Part shown: positions 20,362-28,651 of the stretch, one piece after another
Position numbering within the stretch: the stretch's first letter is position 1
Layout: every line of letters begins with the position of its first letter
From: Micromonospora sp. HK10
GTDB lineage: Bacteria > Actinomycetota > Actinomycetes > Mycobacteriales > Micromonosporaceae
Direction: 5' to 3'
NCBI RefSeq assembly: GCF_000982955.1
Contig: NZ_KQ058900.1
Span: 46,082 to 110,081, forward strand
Length of the DNA stretch: 64,000 nucleotides
The notes under the pieces: generated by a model
Told to the model about the DNA's origin: nothing
The model's database searches: none
What the model saw: only the letters and a program-made list of their open reading frames with translations
Translations under genes and position numbers: made by a program

Positions 20362-21609
20362 ATGAGCGCCATCCCCACCGATCGCAGTCCGGACAGCACG
20401 CTGGCCTTCCTCCGCACGGGGTACCGGTTCATCGGCGAGCGCTGCGACCGCTTCGGCAGCGACATCTTCCAGACCCGGCTGCTGCTGGAGCCGACCATCT
20501 GCCTGCGCGGCCGCCCGGCCGCCGAGCTGTTCTACGACGACGACCGGTTCATCCGGCGGGGTGCCCTGCCGATGCGCGCGCAGCGCACCCTCACCGGAGT
20601 GGGCGGCGTACAGGGGCTCGACGACGCGGCACACCGGACCCGCAAGGCCATGCTGATGTCGATCATGACACCGACCGCGATCCGCCACCTCGGGCAGCTG
20701 GTCGAGGACGAGTGGCACGCCCGCATCCCGGTCTGGGCCGGCGCCGGGCCGGTCGTCCTCTACGCCGAGGTCGGCCGGATCCTGACCCGGGCGGTCTGCG
20801 CCTGGGCCGGGGTGCCGCTGGCCGACAGCGAGGTGACCCGCCGCACCGACGAGTTGCACGCGATGATCGACGCGCCGGCCGCCCTCGGCCCCCGGCACTG
20901 GCGCGGTCTGCTCGCCCGCCGGCGCGCCGAACGGTGGGCCGGCGAGCTGGTCCGGCGGGTCCGCGCCGGCGACCTGCCGGTGCCCGAGGGCGCGGCGCTG
21001 CGGGTGATCGCCGAGCACCGCGACGAGCGCGGCGGGCTGCTGCCCCGCCGGATCGCCGCCGTGGAGCTGCTGAACATCCTCCGGCCCACGGTCGCGGTCG
21101 ACCGGTTCGTGGTCTTCGCCGCGCTGGCCCTGCACGACCACCCGCAGTGGCGGGACCGGGTCCGCGACGACGACGCCGCCACCGAGCGCTTCGTGCAGGA
21201 GGTACGCCGCTACTACCCGTTCTTCCCGGTGGCCGCCGCCCGGGTCCGGCGCTCCTTCGAGTGGCAGGGGTACGCGTTCCCGCTGGGCCGCCGGGTGCTG
21301 CTCGACCTGTACGCCACCAACCACCACCCGCAACTGTGGCCCGAGCCGGAGCGGTTCCGGCCGGACCGGTTCGCCGGCGGGCCGGCCGACCCGTTCAGCC
21401 TGATCCCGCAGGGCGGCGGCGACCACTTCGCCGGGCACCGCTGCGCCGGCGAGTGGCTCACCATCGAGCTGATGAAACGGGCCGTCGCCGCCCTCACCGG
21501 CGCGATGAGCTACCAGGTGCCGCCCCAGAACCTGGCCCTGAACCTCGGCCGGATGCCCACCCTGCCCGCCAGCGGCCTGCTCATCGACACGGTCCGGCGT
21601 GCCGGGTGA
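20362..21609 (+). CDS. Cytochrome P450, fatty-acid hydroxylase type (CYP152 family)
   Basis: 415 residues. The heme-ligand Cys is near residue 361 in a GHRCAGEW context, an insert-type CYP152 signature rather than the usual FGxGxHxC. Arg241-Pro242 in LRPTVAVDR replaces the acid-alcohol pair of normal P450s and matches the carboxylate-binding Arg of P450-BSbeta. The family uses H2O2 to hydroxylate or decarboxylate fatty acids without redox partners, and no ferredoxin is nearby. AGGAG lies six bases before the ATG at 20362. Substrate chain length cannot be read from sequence. Confidence 0.9.
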   Translation: MSAIPTDRSPDSTLAFLRTGYRFIGERCDRFGSDIFQTRLLLEPTICLRGRPAAELFYDDDRFIRRGALPMRAQRTLTGVGGVQGLDDAAHRTRKAMLMSIMTPTAIRHLGQLVEDEWHARIPVWAGAGPVVLYAEVGRILTRAVCAWAGVPLADSEVTRRTDELHAMIDAPAALGPRHWRGLLARRRAERWAGELVRRVRAGDLPVPEGAALRVIAEHRDERGGLLPRRIAAVELLNILRPTVAVDRFVVFAALALHDHPQWRDRVRDDDAATERFVQEVRRYYPFFPVAAARVRRSFEWQGYAFPLGRRVLLDLYATNHHPQLWPEPERFRPDRFAGGPADPFSLIPQGGGDHFAGHRCAGEWLTIELMKRAVAALTGAMSYQVPPQNLALNLGRMPTLPASGLLIDTVRRAG

Positions 21610-21612
21610 GGA

Positions 21613-21714
21613 TCAGCGGGCCACCTCGAACACCAGGTCGGTGATCTGGCCCGAGTCGTCGCAGCGGGTCGTGCGCAGCACCACCGGCCCGGGCCCCGGG
21701 CTACCGCCGGTCAT
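21613..21714 (-). CDS. Small 33-residue ORF coupled to ferritin-like gene
   Basis: The ATG at 21714 overlaps the TGA of the upstream ferritin-like gene (ATGA) and opens a 33-codon frame starting MTGGSPGPGPVVLRTT and ending in TDLVFEVAR. The overlap and the balanced C-terminal half support a translated small protein at the end of the operon. It has no recognised family and may be a remnant. Confidence 0.45.
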   Translation of the reverse strand: MTGGSPGPGPVVLRTTRCDDSGQITDLVFEVAR

Positions 21715-22169
21715 TCCGCCACCACGAGGGCCTGCGGAGCGGCCTGCTTCATCCGGGTCCGCAGCCACTTGAGCTGGATCGCGGTCTCCTGCTCACACGC
21801 CTTCACCACGCCGAGCAGCTCCTCGTCCCGGGCCCCGTACGCGGCCTGCCCCACCACCGTCCAGCAGATGTCACACTCGGCGGCCATCAGGTAGAGGTCC
21901 TGGAGGTCCCGGAGCAGCCCGATCGGCCCGGTCCGGGTGCCGTTGAAGAGCTCCGAGTGCAGCCGGTCCGGCTCGGCCGGGGCCTCCTCGGCGTACCGGC
22001 CGGCGAACGGGGCCAGCTTTTCGGCGTGCCCCCGGCACTGGGTGGCCAGCTTCTCGCAGGTGTGGAAGACGTCCGGCTCCTCGCTGTGCGCCTTCCCCAC
22101 CTCGGTGAACGCGTCGCCGAGCCGTTCCTGCGCCTTGTGCAGCAGCCCGAGATAGTGCGCGAGGTGCAT
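21711..22169 (-). CDS. Ferritin-like helical protein
   Basis: 152 residues, almost entirely helical and rich in His, Glu and Cys (HLAHYLGLLHKAQERLGDAF, then EEPDVFHTCEKLATQCRGHA, then LYLMAAECDICWTVVGQAAY). This resembles a four-helix ferritin-like/DUF892-type bundle; metal binding is plausible but no EXXH pair is clear. GGAGGG precedes the ATG, which lies one base after the stop of the molybdopterin oxidoreductase gene, so the two are co-transcribed. The specific function is unknown. Confidence 0.7.
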   Translation of the reverse strand: MHLAHYLGLLHKAQERLGDAFTEVGKAHSEEPDVFHTCEKLATQCRGHAEKLAPFAGRYAEEAPAEPDRLHSELFNGTRTGPIGLLRDLQDLYLMAAECDICWTVVGQAAYGARDEELLGVVKACEQETAIQLKWLRTRMKQAAPQALVVAE

Positions 22170-22170
22170 C

Positions 22171-24618
22171 TCATTCCCTCCTCGACGGCGCCTCGGCGGC
22201 CGGCCCGCCGACCGTGGCCGGGATGCCCGAACCTTCCGGCGGGGCGGCGCCGCCGACGGTCGGCGCGGGCGACGGCCGGCCGCCCGAGTCGGCCTCCTTC
22301 ACCACCCGGACCGCCGCCACTTTGAAGATCGGCTGCTTGGAGACCGGGTCCCAGGCGGTGATGGTCAGCTCGTTGGCCGCCCGGTCGTGCCGGCCCTCCC
22401 CCGGGCCGGCGCCGTCGGCGGCGTCCCAGTAGCCGTCGTGGAACGGCACGAAGACCACGCCGGGGCGGACCCCGCAGAGCCGGGCCCGGCCGCGGACCAC
22501 GCCGCGCGGCGACTCGACCCGCACCAGGTCCCCCTCGGCCACCCCGAGCTTGTCGGCGTCGGCCGGGTTCAGCTCGACCCACGACTCGGGCGCGGCGTGC
22601 ACGAGCTGGCTGGCCCGGCCGGTCTTGGTCCGGGTGTGGAACTGGTAGACGGTCCGGCCGGTGGTGAGCAGCAGCGGGTACTCCTCGCCGGGCACCTCCG
22701 GCGACGGCTGGTACGGCGTCGCGTGCAGGAACGCCCGCCCGCCGGGCTGCTTGGCCCGGTACTCCTCCGGCAGCTGCTCGGCCCCGGTGGCCAGGTCGTG
22801 GCCGTACGACTCGCAGTAGTCCGGGTCGGTGTTGAACACACCGTCGGTGTAGAGCCGCTCGGTGCCGTCCGGATGCTCGTCGGTGCACGGCCACTGAACG
22901 CCGCCGGTGCGCAGCTGGTCGTAGGTGATGCCGGTGTAGTCGCACGGCCGGCCGCGGGAGCACTCCTTCCAGGCCTCGAAGACCTCCTCCGGCCCGGTCC
23001 AGGTGATCAGCGGATTCCCGTCCTTGTCGCGGAAGTCCATCCGGCGCGCGTAGTCCAGGAAGATGTCCAGGTCAGGACGGGCCTCGCCGGGCGGCTCGAC
23101 GGCCTTGTCGGAGATGTGCACGGTCCGGTCCACGCTGGTGAACGTGCCGGTCTTCTCGCCCCAGGTGGCGGCCGGCAGCACCACGTCGGCCAGCTCGGCG
23201 GTCTCGGTCAGGAACAGGTCCTGCACCACCACGAACAGCTCCGGGTTGGCCAGGATCCGGCGGATCCGGGCCAGGTCGGGCAGGGAGACCGCCGGGTTGG
23301 TGGCCGAGATCCAGAGCAGCTTGATCGAGCCCTGCTCGGCGTACCGGAAGATCTGCATGGCGTGTGTCGGCGGCGCCCAGTGCGGGATCGTGTCGACCTC
23401 GACGTTCCACAGCCGGGCCAGCTCCGCGACGTGCTCCTCGTTGGCCCAGTTGCGCAGGCCGGGCAGGTCGCCGTCGGCGCCGCACTCCCGGTTGTTCTGC
23501 GCGGTCGGCTGCCCGTTCATCTGGTACAGCCCGGCGCCGGGCCGGCCGAGCATGCCGCGGATCAGGTGCAGGTTGTTCACCTGGCAGGACGCCGCGGTGG
23601 CCTGGTTGGACTGGTAGAAGCCCTGCAGGACGGTGGAGAGCAGCCGCTGCGACTGCCCGAGCAGCTCGGCGGCCCGCTCGATGTCCCGGGCCGGCAGGTC
23701 GCAGATCTCCGCCACCTTCGCCACCGGGTAGTCCTCGACCACCGCGCACAACTCGTCGAAGCCGATGGTGTGCGCGCGGACGTACTCCTCGTCGTACCAG
23801 CCGCGGTGGATCAGCTCGCGGAGCAGGCCGTTGAGCAACGCCAGGTTGGTGCCGTTGCGCACCGCCAGGTGCACGTCGGCCTCCCGGGCCACCGGGGTGG
23901 CGCGCGGGTCCACCGCGAGCATCGCCGGCGGGTTCGGTCCGCGCCGCCGGTCCAGCATCCGCATCCAGAGCACCGTCTGGGTCTCCGCGACGTTGTGCCC
24001 CCAGAGCGCGATCGCGTCGCAGCGGTCCACGTCGGTGTACGACCCGGGCTGCCCGTCGGTGCCGAAGGACGCCTTGAGCGCCGCCGCGGCGGTGGCGGTG
24101 CAGAGCCGGGTGTTGCCGTCCATGTGCGGGGTGCCCAGCCCGGCCTTCCCGATCACGCCGAGCGTGTAGTACTCCTCCAGGAAGAGCTGCCCGCTGGTGT
24201 AGAAGCCGAAGTGCCCCCAGCCGCCGGGGCCGTCCAGCAGTTCCTTCGAGCGGGCGACGAGCCGGCCCATCGCGGTGTCCCAGTCGGTCTCGACCAGCCG
24301 GTCGCCCTCCCGCACCAGCGGCCGGCGCAGCCGGTCCGGGCTGTGGTTGGCCTGCCAGCCGTACAGGTCCTTCGGATCGACCCGGCCGTGGTTGATCCGG
24401 TCCCCGGCCCGGCCGCGGACGCCGACGATCCGGTCGTCGCGCACCGCGATGTCCATGGCGTCGCCGTTCGAATGCAGGATGGAGGCGCTCGGCACCCAAC
24501 GCTGCACGTCCGCCTCGGTGTGCCCGTCGGCGAGGAAGCTGTCGACCCGCACCGGCCAGCGTTCCCCCGGCCCGTACGGCGTGCGCTTCCCCCACGGGTC
24601 GGCGATCCGGTCCACCAT
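22171..24618 (-). CDS. Molybdopterin oxidoreductase (NasA/FdhF-like) lacking the N-terminal Fe-S site
   Basis: 815 residues covering the Mo-bisMGD catalytic fold, with an MGD-binding C-terminal beta domain (FVPFHDGYWD). Cys173 in NTRLCTAT aligns with the Mo-ligand Cys of nitrate-reductase-type enzymes. At residues 44-53, where relatives have CxxCxxxC for a 4Fe-4S cluster, this protein reads SASILHSNGD, so all three cysteines are absent. Electron transfer must differ from NasA or FdhF. AAGGAGG lies nine bases before the ATG. It is adjacent to a zinc dehydrogenase and an SRPBCC protein. The substrate (formate, nitrate or other) is not determined. Confidence 0.88.
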   Translation of the reverse strand: MVDRIADPWGKRTPYGPGERWPVRVDSFLADGHTEADVQRWVPSASILHSNGDAMDIAVRDDRIVGVRGRAGDRINHGRVDPKDLYGWQANHSPDRLRRPLVREGDRLVETDWDTAMGRLVARSKELLDGPGGWGHFGFYTSGQLFLEEYYTLGVIGKAGLGTPHMDGNTRLCTATAAAALKASFGTDGQPGSYTDVDRCDAIALWGHNVAETQTVLWMRMLDRRRGPNPPAMLAVDPRATPVAREADVHLAVRNGTNLALLNGLLRELIHRGWYDEEYVRAHTIGFDELCAVVEDYPVAKVAEICDLPARDIERAAELLGQSQRLLSTVLQGFYQSNQATAASCQVNNLHLIRGMLGRPGAGLYQMNGQPTAQNNRECGADGDLPGLRNWANEEHVAELARLWNVEVDTIPHWAPPTHAMQIFRYAEQGSIKLLWISATNPAVSLPDLARIRRILANPELFVVVQDLFLTETAELADVVLPAATWGEKTGTFTSVDRTVHISDKAVEPPGEARPDLDIFLDYARRMDFRDKDGNPLITWTGPEEVFEAWKECSRGRPCDYTGITYDQLRTGGVQWPCTDEHPDGTERLYTDGVFNTDPDYCESYGHDLATGAEQLPEEYRAKQPGGRAFLHATPYQPSPEVPGEEYPLLLTTGRTVYQFHTRTKTGRASQLVHAAPESWVELNPADADKLGVAEGDLVRVESPRGVVRGRARLCGVRPGVVFVPFHDGYWDAADGAGPGEGRHDRAANELTITAWDPVSKQPIFKVAAVRVVKEADSGGRPSPAPTVGGAAPPEGSGIPATVGGPAAEAPSRRE

Positions 24619-24764
24619 CTCGTCACCCCTCCTTCGGCGCGGCCCACAGCGGCATCGGCCGACCGGTGGCCCGGGACGGCGTCTCGTCGGCCCCCGCCGG
24701 CAGGTCACCGGCGGTACCCGACGACGGTGCCCGCACCGGACGCCCGTCCCGGGCCGTGATCCGG

Positions 24765-25943
24765 TCAGGCCGCCTGCGGGTGCAGCACCGTCCGCAGGCA
24801 ACCGTCCTGCTTCTGCTCGAAGATCTCGTAGCCCCGGGCGCCGTCGGCCAGCGACATCGGGTGGGTGGCCAGGTAGCCCGGATCGATCTCGCCGACCGCG
24901 ATCCGGTCCAACAGCATGGGAATGTAGCGCTGGGCGTGCATCTGCCCCATCCGCAGCACCAGGGCCTTGTTCATGGCCGCGCCCAGGGGGAACTTGTCGA
25001 CCAGCCCGCCGTACACCCCGACGATGCTCACCGTGCCGCCCTTGCGGCACGCCATGATCGCCTGGCGGACCGAGGTCGGCCGGTCGCTCTGCAGCCGGGC
25101 GCTCTGCTTGGCCTTGTCGTAGGCGTACGTCGGGCCGACGTCGTGCGCCTCCATCCCGACCGCCTCGATGCAGGCGTCCGGTCCGCGCCCGGCGGTCAAC
25201 TCGCGCAGCGCCTCCAGCACGTCGGTCTCCGCGTAGTTGATCGTCTCCACGCCGAGCCGCCCGGCGGCGGTGGCCAGCCGGTCCGGCAGCCGGTCGATGA
25301 CGATGACCCGCTCCGCGCCGAGGATCTGCGCGGACCGGGCGGCCATCTGGCCCACCCCGCCGGCACCCCAGACCGCCACCACCTCGCCGCCCTTGAGGCC
25401 GCAGAAGTCGGCGGCCATCCAGCCGGTCGGCATCGCGTCGGAGGCGAACACCACCGAGTCGTCGGGCACCCCGTCCGGGACGGTGAACGCGCCGACATCG
25501 CCGAACGGCACCCGGATGTACTCGGCGTGGCTGCCGGCGTAGCCGCCCGCCGCGTGCGAGTAGCCGAGGATGCCGGCCGGTGAGTGCCCCCACAGCTTCT
25601 CCGTGAAGACCGGCTGCGGGTTGGAGTTGTCGCAGAGCGAGTACTGCTCGGTGCGGCAGTACCAGCAGCCACCGCAGGCCACCACGGAACCGACCACCAC
25701 CCGGTCGCCGACCTTGATCCGCCGGACGTCGGGACCGGTCTCCACCACCTCGCCCATGAACTCGTGGCCGAGGATGTCGCCCTCCCGCATCGCCGGCAGG
25801 TACCCGTTGATCAGGTGCAGGTCGGAGCCGCAGACGCTGCTGGCCCGCACCTTGACGATGATGTCGCCGCCCGACCGGATGGTCGGCTCCGGCACGTCGC
25901 GTACGGCCAGCTTGCCGACGCCCTCCCAGCACAGCGCCTTCAC
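24765..25943 (-). CDS. Zinc-dependent alcohol/formaldehyde-type dehydrogenase
   Basis: 392 residues of the medium-chain dehydrogenase family. Catalytic zinc ligands are Cys38 and the His60-Glu61 pair (GHEFMGEV). Structural zinc cysteines are 90, 93, 96 and 104 (CGGCWYC, LC). The nucleotide-binding motif is AVWGAGGVGQMAARSA. The long insert (GMEAHDVGPTYAYDKAK) resembles glutathione-independent formaldehyde dehydrogenases. The GTG at 25943 overlaps the SRPBCC stop (GTGA). It is probably in an operon with the molybdopterin oxidoreductase, which could oxidise the product (inference). Confidence 0.92.
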   Translation of the reverse strand: MKALCWEGVGKLAVRDVPEPTIRSGGDIIVKVRASSVCGSDLHLINGYLPAMREGDILGHEFMGEVVETGPDVRRIKVGDRVVVGSVVACGGCWYCRTEQYSLCDNSNPQPVFTEKLWGHSPAGILGYSHAAGGYAGSHAEYIRVPFGDVGAFTVPDGVPDDSVVFASDAMPTGWMAADFCGLKGGEVVAVWGAGGVGQMAARSAQILGAERVIVIDRLPDRLATAAGRLGVETINYAETDVLEALRELTAGRGPDACIEAVGMEAHDVGPTYAYDKAKQSARLQSDRPTSVRQAIMACRKGGTVSIVGVYGGLVDKFPLGAAMNKALVLRMGQMHAQRYIPMLLDRIAVGEIDPGYLATHPMSLADGARGYEIFEQKQDGCLRTVLHPQAA

Positions 25944-26578
25944 GGCCGGCCTCCCGCCATCAGCTTCTCCCGGACCCGGTCGGTCGCCGGCTCCTGCTTC
26001 GGGTCGCGCCCCGACGGGTCGCGCCGGGTGTCCAGCACCTGGCCGGTCTCGATCAGCGACTTGATCCGCCGCAGGGCGCTCCGCAACGCCAGGTCCGGGT
26101 CGTGCCCGCCGGCCAACCCCAGCACCCGGCGGGCCGGCCCGGAGCGCCAACGCAGCTCGGTGCGGATCTCGGTGCCCCGGTCCTGCGGCGCCTCGGTCAG
26201 CTCGACCCGCCCGCGCTGCTCCGTCGGCCCGTCGGTCACCCGCCAGCTCAGCCGGCCGGGACCGTCGACGGTGAGCTCGGCCCGCCACTCGGTGCTGCCG
26301 CCGGCCGGGTCGCTGGCCACGCAACGCCAGCGGGTCTCGTCGAGCTGCTCCAGCGTCGCCCACTCGCCGAGCCCCCGGTCCAGCCGTTCCCGATCGGTCC
26401 AGAAGCCGATCACGGCGTCCATCGGCCGGTCCACGGTGATTCCCCGGTGGACGACGTACCAGCCGTCCTCCCGCGCCGGTTGATGCCGCCGTCGCCGCCG
26501 GAGCACCGCCCGGCCGACCCCGACCGCGGTCGCCGTGGCGGCGCCGGCCAGCGCCCACCTCGTTGCGTTGCTGCTCAT
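25940..26578 (-). CDS. SRPBCC family (polyketide cyclase-like) protein
   Basis: 212 residues. A short hydrophobic N-terminal helix (WALAGAATATAVGVGRAVL) followed by RRRRR suggests membrane anchoring. The rest has the START/SRPBCC layout (ITVDRPMDAVIGFWTDRERL, then RWRCVASDPAGGSTEWRAEL). A Pro/Glu-rich tail ends the protein. Such proteins bind hydrophobic ligands. It is the first gene of the operon running to the ferritin-like gene. A SigB/SigF-like promoter (GTTT-N15-GGGTAG) lies about 50-70 nt upstream. Confidence 0.82.
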   Translation of the reverse strand: MSSNATRWALAGAATATAVGVGRAVLRRRRRHQPAREDGWYVVHRGITVDRPMDAVIGFWTDRERLDRGLGEWATLEQLDETRWRCVASDPAGGSTEWRAELTVDGPGRLSWRVTDGPTEQRGRVELTEAPQDRGTEIRTELRWRSGPARRVLGLAGGHDPDLALRSALRRIKSLIETGQVLDTRRDPSGRDPKQEPATDRVREKLMAGGRP

Positions 26579-26625
26579 CACGTCTCCTCCACCCGGGCGT
26601 TGCGGTCCGCCCCACCCCCGCAGCG

Positions 26626-26650
26626 CTACCCGGCAGGACCGCGTCGAAAC
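26626..26650 (-). promoter_or_regulatory. Putative SigB/SigF promoter of SRPBCC-ADH-Mo operon
   Basis: On the minus strand GTTT (26650-26647), 15 nt, then GGGTAG (26631-26626). This is a near-perfect match to the SigB/SigF consensus, 48 nt upstream of the SRPBCC start codon. Confidence 0.55.
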
Positions 26651-26659
26651 GGCAAACCG

Positions 26660-26684
26660 GTTTGACCACCGAAATTTCGGGCAC
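26660..26684 (+). promoter_or_regulatory. Putative SigB/SigF promoter of glycosyltransferase gene
   Basis: GTTT (26660-26663), 15 nt, then GGGCAC (26679-26684), facing the glycosyltransferase. It sits back-to-back with the promoter at 26626-26650, suggesting a divergent stress-controlled pair. Confidence 0.42.
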
Positions 26685-26721
26685 GCCGCCGGCCACCCGC
26701 GAGTGCGGAAGGGGTACGTCT

Positions 26722-27828
26722 TTGCCTGCGAACCACCGCGCCGCCGGCCCGGCCGGACCGGACCCCGGCCCGCGACCGGCCGGCCGGTTGGGAATCGAGT
26801 ACGTCCTGCCACTGCGCTGGTCGGCCGACACCGGCCTGGCCGAGCTGACCGGCTACCTGCGGCACCTGCGGCGGTGGGTGGACGTGACCGTGGTGGACGG
26901 GTCGGCGCCGGAACTCTTCGCCCGGCACGCGGCCGCCTGGCGAGGGCTGGTCCGGCAGCTGCCACCGGACCCCGCGCTGCGCGGACGCAACGGCAAGGTG
27001 CTGGGCGTGCTCACCGGCGTGGCCGCGGCCCGGCACGAACACGTGGTGATCGCCGACGACGACGTCCGCTACGACGAGGCCGGGCTGCGCGCCGTGCACG
27101 ACCTGCTGGACCGGGTGGACCTGGTCCGCCCGCAGAACCACTTCGACCCGCTGCCCTGGCACGCCTGGTGGGACACCGGCCGGACCCTGCTGAACCGGGC
27201 GTTCGCCGGGGACTGGCCGGGCACCCTGGCGGTGCGCCGGAGCACCTTCCGGGCGATGGGCGGCTACGACCCGGACGTGCTCTTCGAGAACCTGGAGCTG
27301 GTCCGGACGGTCCGCGCGTACGGCGGCGTCACGGCGACCCCCGGGTGGCTGTACGTGCGGCGGCTGCCGCCGACCGTGGCGCACTTCCGCGGGCAGCGGG
27401 TCCGCCAGGCGTACGACGACCTGGCCCAACCGGCCCGGCTGCTGGCCGCGCTGGCGGTGCTGCCGGCGGTGGCGGCCGCGCTGGCCGTCCGCCGGCCCGG
27501 GTTGCTGCTGCGCGCCGGGGTGGCGGCCGTGGCCGTGGCCGAGCTGGGCCGGCGGCGCGGCGGTGGCGCCCGGATCTTCCCGGCGCACACCGCGCTCGCC
27601 GCTCCCGGCTGGCTGCTGGAACGCGGGGTCTGCTCGTGGCTGGCGCTGGGCCGGCGGCTGCGCGGCGGCGTCCCCTACGCCGGCGCCCGGGTGCGGACCG
27701 CGGCGAACCCGACCCGGGTGTTGCGCCGCCGGCTGGCCGAGCGCCGCCCGGGCGAGCTGCGGCTCTGGGTGGAGGCGGGTGACCTGCCGGTGCCGGCCCG
27801 CCGGGCCACCGACCGGCTACCCGGCTGA
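26722..27828 (+). CDS. Glycosyltransferase family 2-like protein
   Basis: About 368 residues. The N-terminal GT-A half has IEYVLPLRWSADTGLAELTG, the ADDDVRYD motif (DxD metal site) and WPGTLAVRRSTFRAMGGYD. The C-terminal half is hydrophobic (LLAALAVLPAVAAALAV) with basic stretches, suggesting membrane association. Donor and acceptor sugars are unknown. The start is uncertain: TTG at 26722 has AAGGGG seven bases upstream and fits the promoter at 26660-26684, while longer starts would overlap that promoter. Confidence 0.8.
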   Translation: MPANHRAAGPAGPDPGPRPAGRLGIEYVLPLRWSADTGLAELTGYLRHLRRWVDVTVVDGSAPELFARHAAAWRGLVRQLPPDPALRGRNGKVLGVLTGVAAARHEHVVIADDDVRYDEAGLRAVHDLLDRVDLVRPQNHFDPLPWHAWWDTGRTLLNRAFAGDWPGTLAVRRSTFRAMGGYDPDVLFENLELVRTVRAYGGVTATPGWLYVRRLPPTVAHFRGQRVRQAYDDLAQPARLLAALAVLPAVAAALAVRRPGLLLRAGVAAVAVAELGRRRGGGARIFPAHTALAAPGWLLERGVCSWLALGRRLRGGVPYAGARVRTAANPTRVLRRRLAERRPGELRLWVEAGDLPVPARRATDRLPG

Positions 27829-27846
27829 CGGCCCCACTGCCGTGCC

Positions 27847-27976
27847 GGCCGGCCCGGACGGGACAGCTGGCGGCCGCTCCCCGCGTCCGGCCGGCGCGGA
27901 CGGGACAGCTGGCGGCCGCTCCCCGCGTCCGGCCGGCCCGGACGGGACAGCTCGCGGCCGCTCCCCGGCGTCCGGC
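27847..27976. repeat. 42-bp tandem repeat, three copies
   Basis: Three near-identical 42-bp units with core GGACGGGACAGCTGGCGGCC between the convergent glycosyltransferase and DUF3618 genes. Copies differ by one or two bases; the last gains one base. Confidence 0.88.
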
Positions 27977-28012
27977 CGGGAGGCGGCCGCGAGCTGCGGC
28001 GTACGGGAACGG

Positions 28013-28651
28013 TCAGGACCGGGCCTGCTGCGCGGTGTCCTTGACGTCCTGGGCGGCGGAGCGGCTGTCCTCCTTGACGGCCTGCGCGGCGTCCTGCGCG
28101 GTGGACTTCACCGACTGGGCCGCGTGCTGGGCCGGCTCCCGCAGCTCGTCCTTGAGCTCGCTGGCCACCTCGCCCAGCTTCTCCTTCACCACGCCGCCGT
28201 GCTCGGCGGCCTTCTCCTTGAGCTGCGCGGCGACCTGCTGCTCGCGCCGGGTCGCTGGGATCAGCGAGGAGACCAGCATGCCGACGCCGAAGGCGATCAC
28301 GCCGGCCGCGATCGGGTTGCCCTCGGACTTCTCCCGCAGCACCTGCGGGGCGCGCTGGGCGGCGTCGCCGACGCTGGACGCGGCGGCGTGCGCCTTGTCG
28401 CCGACCGTGGACGCCGCCGAGGAGGCGTGGGCGCCCACGGCGTGGGTGGCGTGGCCGGTGCTGTGGCCGAGGTCCGATGCGGTTCCCATCACCTTGTCCT
28501 TCACGTTCGTCAGCGCGTACCGGACGCGCCGTTTGCGGTCGTCGACGATGCGGCTCGGGCTGACCTTGTACGCCAGGGCGTCCACGTCCGAGCTGAGGTT
28601 GTTGCGGGTGGCTTCGATCTCCCGGCGGATCTGGTCGGGATCGGTGCTCAT
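28013..28651 (-). CDS. DUF3618 domain-containing protein
   Basis: 212 residues. The N-terminal DUF3618 motif (DPDQIRREIEATRNNLSSDV) and the downstream ALAYKVSPSRIVDDRKRRVR are diagnostic. One hydrophobic segment (NPIAAGVIAFGVGMLVSSLI) lies in the middle, and the C-terminal half is repetitive Ala/Lys/Glu/Gln-rich helix (AAQDVKDTAQQA) like LEA/apolipoprotein-type proteins. A stress-related membrane role is likely but unproven. The ATG overlaps the stop of the holin-like gene. Confidence 0.9.
   Translation of the reverse strand: MSTDPDQIRREIEATRNNLSSDVDALAYKVSPSRIVDDRKRRVRYALTNVKDKVMGTASDLGHSTGHATHAVGAHASSAASTVGDKAHAAASSVGDAAQRAPQVLREKSEGNPIAAGVIAFGVGMLVSSLIPATRREQQVAAQLKEKAAEHGGVVKEKLGEVASELKDELREPAQHAAQSVKSTAQDAAQAVKEDSRSAAQDVKDTAQQARS

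Noticed and set aside
22171..25932. Single 1253-residue fusion of ADH and molybdopterin oxidoreductase
   Set aside because: The dehydrogenase and the Mo-enzyme are in different frames; the Mo-enzyme has its own AAGGAGG and ATG at 24618.
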